A DNA stretch of 64,000 nt, from contig NC_030858.1 of the NCBI RefSeq assembly GCF_000208745.1, forward strand, positions 25,643,201-25,707,200, written 5' to 3'. Under the pieces are notes generated by a model, which saw nothing but the letters and a program-made list of their open reading frames with translations, had not been told where the DNA came from and searched no databases. This document shows positions 61,640-64,000 of the stretch, piece after piece; the stretch's first letter is position 1, and each line of letters starts with the position of its first letter. Position numbers and translations under genes: made by a program. This DNA is from Theobroma cacao. Its lineage: Eukaryota > Streptophyta > Magnoliopsida > Malvales > Malvaceae.

Positions 61640-62712
61640 CACAAGTGCAAAATTTGAAAAGAAACCCTTTGAAAAGCACTTTTAAGAGTTCGATTTCACC
61701 TACACCTATATAGCTAAGAGAATCAACAAACAAGTTTCAAACTTTAAAATGCATGAGAGGCTAAAACTCCCTAATGTCTTAATTATTCATATTTCAGGTC
61801 TAATTAACTACCTCAAATATCCTTAACTTCAAATATTTATATTTCGAGTCTATCCTAAATTAAATCAATTTAAGGTGCATTAGGTTTACGGAATTTTTTT
61901 TTTTTGGTTAAGTTTCTCTATTCAATTGCAACTTAAACTAACCACATAAATATCCTAAGATCCCTATTCGATTAGTCCTATTCAATTTATGGCATGAGCC
62001 CTAAAATAAAAAATAAGAAGTAGCAAATTTTTTTTTAAATCACCTTCTGGCGCCTAGGCCTCTAATGGTTGGCGCTTTAGTGCCAAGCTCTCAAGTGATG
62101 TATGAAAGGAATGCGGCAGCAAGGCACTGTGACACTGGTTGGTTGGTGCCTAGGCACCCTTCTCTCTAGTTTTTGTATGGGAGATGTAGGCATTCTTGGC
62201 ACCACAACCTTGGAGTCCTTGAGGCTGCAGGGCCAGCCCCTTCAAGTTGCCTCGTGCAGAACTATAACAGTCTATCTAATTCCAATGTAATTTTGACCAT
62301 GATTTGATCAAAACTAGGTGAATTAATAATCATAAAAGTTGTATCTCTTCCTCTTATCTTTCTAGTGGTTCAAGAATCACTTCAATCAGACTTTTGTAGA
62401 GCAAGTTATGCTCGAGATATCGCAACATGTTTGATGAGAGTTTACACCTAGCCATCCTTTGCATGCTTCATCATCCATTAAGCTTTATGCACTTGAGAAC
62501 CTTCAAAAACAAATAACTGAATCAATGATGGCTCAAATTAGGACTTTTAACATGGAATTGAACTAAAATTACTTGAATTATTATAATTTAACTTGCTTTG
62601 AACTTATTAATGAAAAACATAAAAACTACTTAAAACCAACTTAAAAACACAAGGACTTGGCTAATTTCATGCCCAAAAATGTGCAAGATAACTCTATGTC
62701 ATAGAGTTATCA
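61640..62712 (-). mobile_element. LTR of the same family as the solo LTR at 52480
   Basis: On the minus strand it starts at 62712 with TGATAACTCTATGACATAG and AGTTAT, the same start and 10-bp palindrome as the LTR at 52480. It continues with related text (for example TGAACCACTAGAAAG near 62370 against TAAACCACTGGAAAG near 52820, both followed by a CAACTTT...ATG motif). The other end is uncertain because the hAT-like fragment adjoins it. Confidence 0.55.
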
Positions 62713-63999
62713 AAAGTATCTATACTTTTCAAACAGAATACAATTTTGTAAACTTCTAAAGAATAAGTATCGATACTTCATCTTAAGGTATCAATACTTT
62801 CTTCACAGAACCCAATTTTAAGCCAAGAATAAACCATTTCAGGTTCCAAATATTTCCAAAATCATTTCATTTCAAGTTCTTAGAGTTCAAAGATCAAATA
62901 CCAGAGCAAATTCCAATCATAAATAGGTTTTTTTCAAACTAGTAATTGATTCAATCATGATCAAAGTTTCAATTTCAAATCAAATTCATAATTCATTCTT
63001 TCAATACCATTAACAAAATAAACATTTGTGGAGCACTGACTTGAGAGGAACTAAGAGGGTAGGATCATATCAACTACCAAGCATATATAGAGTTATGTTG
63101 TAGCACCAATTTTGTCTGGGATGTAAAGTCATCGACTTTCAGTAATAGAGGGTAGGATCATATCAACCAACTAGCATATACAGATTTATGCCAAAGCACC
63201 AATATATAGTCTAGTGCTCATAGACATTAACTTTTAGATAAACAAAGGGTGTCATCACACCAAAATGATCTGGTACATATAGTCATTGACCTCAGAGTAT
63301 ACAAATCATTATGCACAATGGCTAACATCTATAGTCGCTCGTTACAAGTTCTTAACTTAATCAGTTCCAATAAAACATTTTCAAAATCAAAGTTTATCCA
63401 AATATTCATATTGGAAATAAAAAGGCTGATATCATTCACCAACAAAATCAAGTTGTTGTGACAAGATACTATCATTGCCATCAACCCATTTCTATCATTT
63501 CAAAGACAAAGTGACCCAATGCTAGGTTTAAAATCATTTTCATTTCAAATTTCGAATGTCATTCATAACATTAATTCACAAACAAATATTCAAAATTTTG
63601 AGATATGAAAGCATTCAAAGTGCTTGTTCCCCGTGCACAAAACTAGATACATAATAGACATATTTACATAAAATATATAGCTTTCATCAAATTCACTTTA
63701 AAATCATCGTTCACATCACAATCCTTGTTATAGTTCATAATTCATTAGAAATACATTTAAAAATGGAATTGTAGACTAGACATGCGTAATTATGTCAAAA
63801 TAATTAAAAACGCCATATCTACCCTCATATTTGAAGTGTGTCTTTCTTTTTAGAACTTTTCGACGAAAGCTTGACCTCTACAAAATACCAAATTCTTCAA
63901 TAGCACCAATCCATCATTTATCTATTGTTAATACCTTATTCTCTAAGCATACCATCACAAATAACCAATAATCCTTTTACCAACTTCTTCACTTAATCT
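62713..63999. other. Probable retroelement internal or LTR sequence
   Basis: Non-coding sequence with repeats but no protein motif. It contains motifs such as AAGTATCGATACTTC and two ~75-bp direct repeats near 63050-63220. No gene supported. Confidence 0.4.
63053..63222. repeat. Imperfect direct repeat, ~97-bp period
   Basis: GAGGGTAGGATCATATCAAC followed by a GCATATA..AG.(T)TTATG and AGCACCAAT appears at about 63055 and again at about 63149. A third weaker copy (AGGGTGTCATCACACCAAAA) follows near 63246. Confidence 0.7.
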
Positions 64000-64000
64000 T

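Noticed and set aside
62102..62290. 62-aa plus-strand frame
   Set aside because: GC-richer part of an LTR on the opposite strand; no recognisable domain.

Overview
The window looks like nuclear DNA of a flowering plant, most likely a eudicot. It is AT-rich, has spliced class III peroxidase genes with the usual plant 4-exon layout, and is filled with plant-type copia and gypsy LTR retrotransposons, RNase H-bearing LINEs, Mutator-like and hAT-like DNA transposons and long (AT)n tracts. I cannot name the species. One N at 34224 marks an assembly gap in an (AT)n tract.

Only one gene looks intact: a secretory class III peroxidase on the minus strand (57150-58592, 4 exons, 327 aa). A second peroxidase in the same orientation (24041-33872) is a pseudogene. 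Its second exon is split by an 8.27-kb copia element (24967-33234) with a perfect 5-bp target duplication, and it carries several stops and a frameshift downstream. The two were probably tandem duplicates that transposons pushed apart.

Layout. 1-2010: AT-rich DNA, then an LTR-like promoter/leader with a cluster of GC-rich hairpins. 2290-2480: foldback repeat. 3050-4080: copia LTR remnant. 4853-7507: a Mutator-like element with ~0.5-kb terminal inverted repeats that has captured a ribosomal protein P1 gene including its intron (Pack-MULE). 7560-21310: a minus-strand copia remnant apparently split by a minus-strand LINE (LINE A), whose ORF1 is itself split by a 2.94-kb solo LTR with TSD TAGCT. 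21590-23098: a TIR-bounded element filled with a minisatellite. 24041-33872: the copia-disrupted peroxidase. 36178-38500: LINE C, minus strand. 39120-40661: gypsy gag-protease fragment. 41900-56107: plus-strand LINE B, broken by a 7.6-kb minus-strand gypsy element (itself holding a 1.8-kb hAT-like insertion with ~350-bp tandem repeats), by a solo LTR (itself holding a 532-bp hAT-like MITE) and by a 285-bp poly(A)-tailed insertion with a 16-bp TSD. 57150-58592: intact peroxidase. 60957-61462: fragment of an RPA/OB-fold-like gene. 61470-63999: a hAT-like end, an LTR of the same family as the solo LTR at 52480, and further retroelement-like sequence.

The genes do not form a pathway. The window is a peroxidase locus overrun by several layers of nested insertions whose order can be read from target-site duplications and interrupted reading frames. 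All family assignments come from reading translated motifs and repeat ends by eye; no database search was run.
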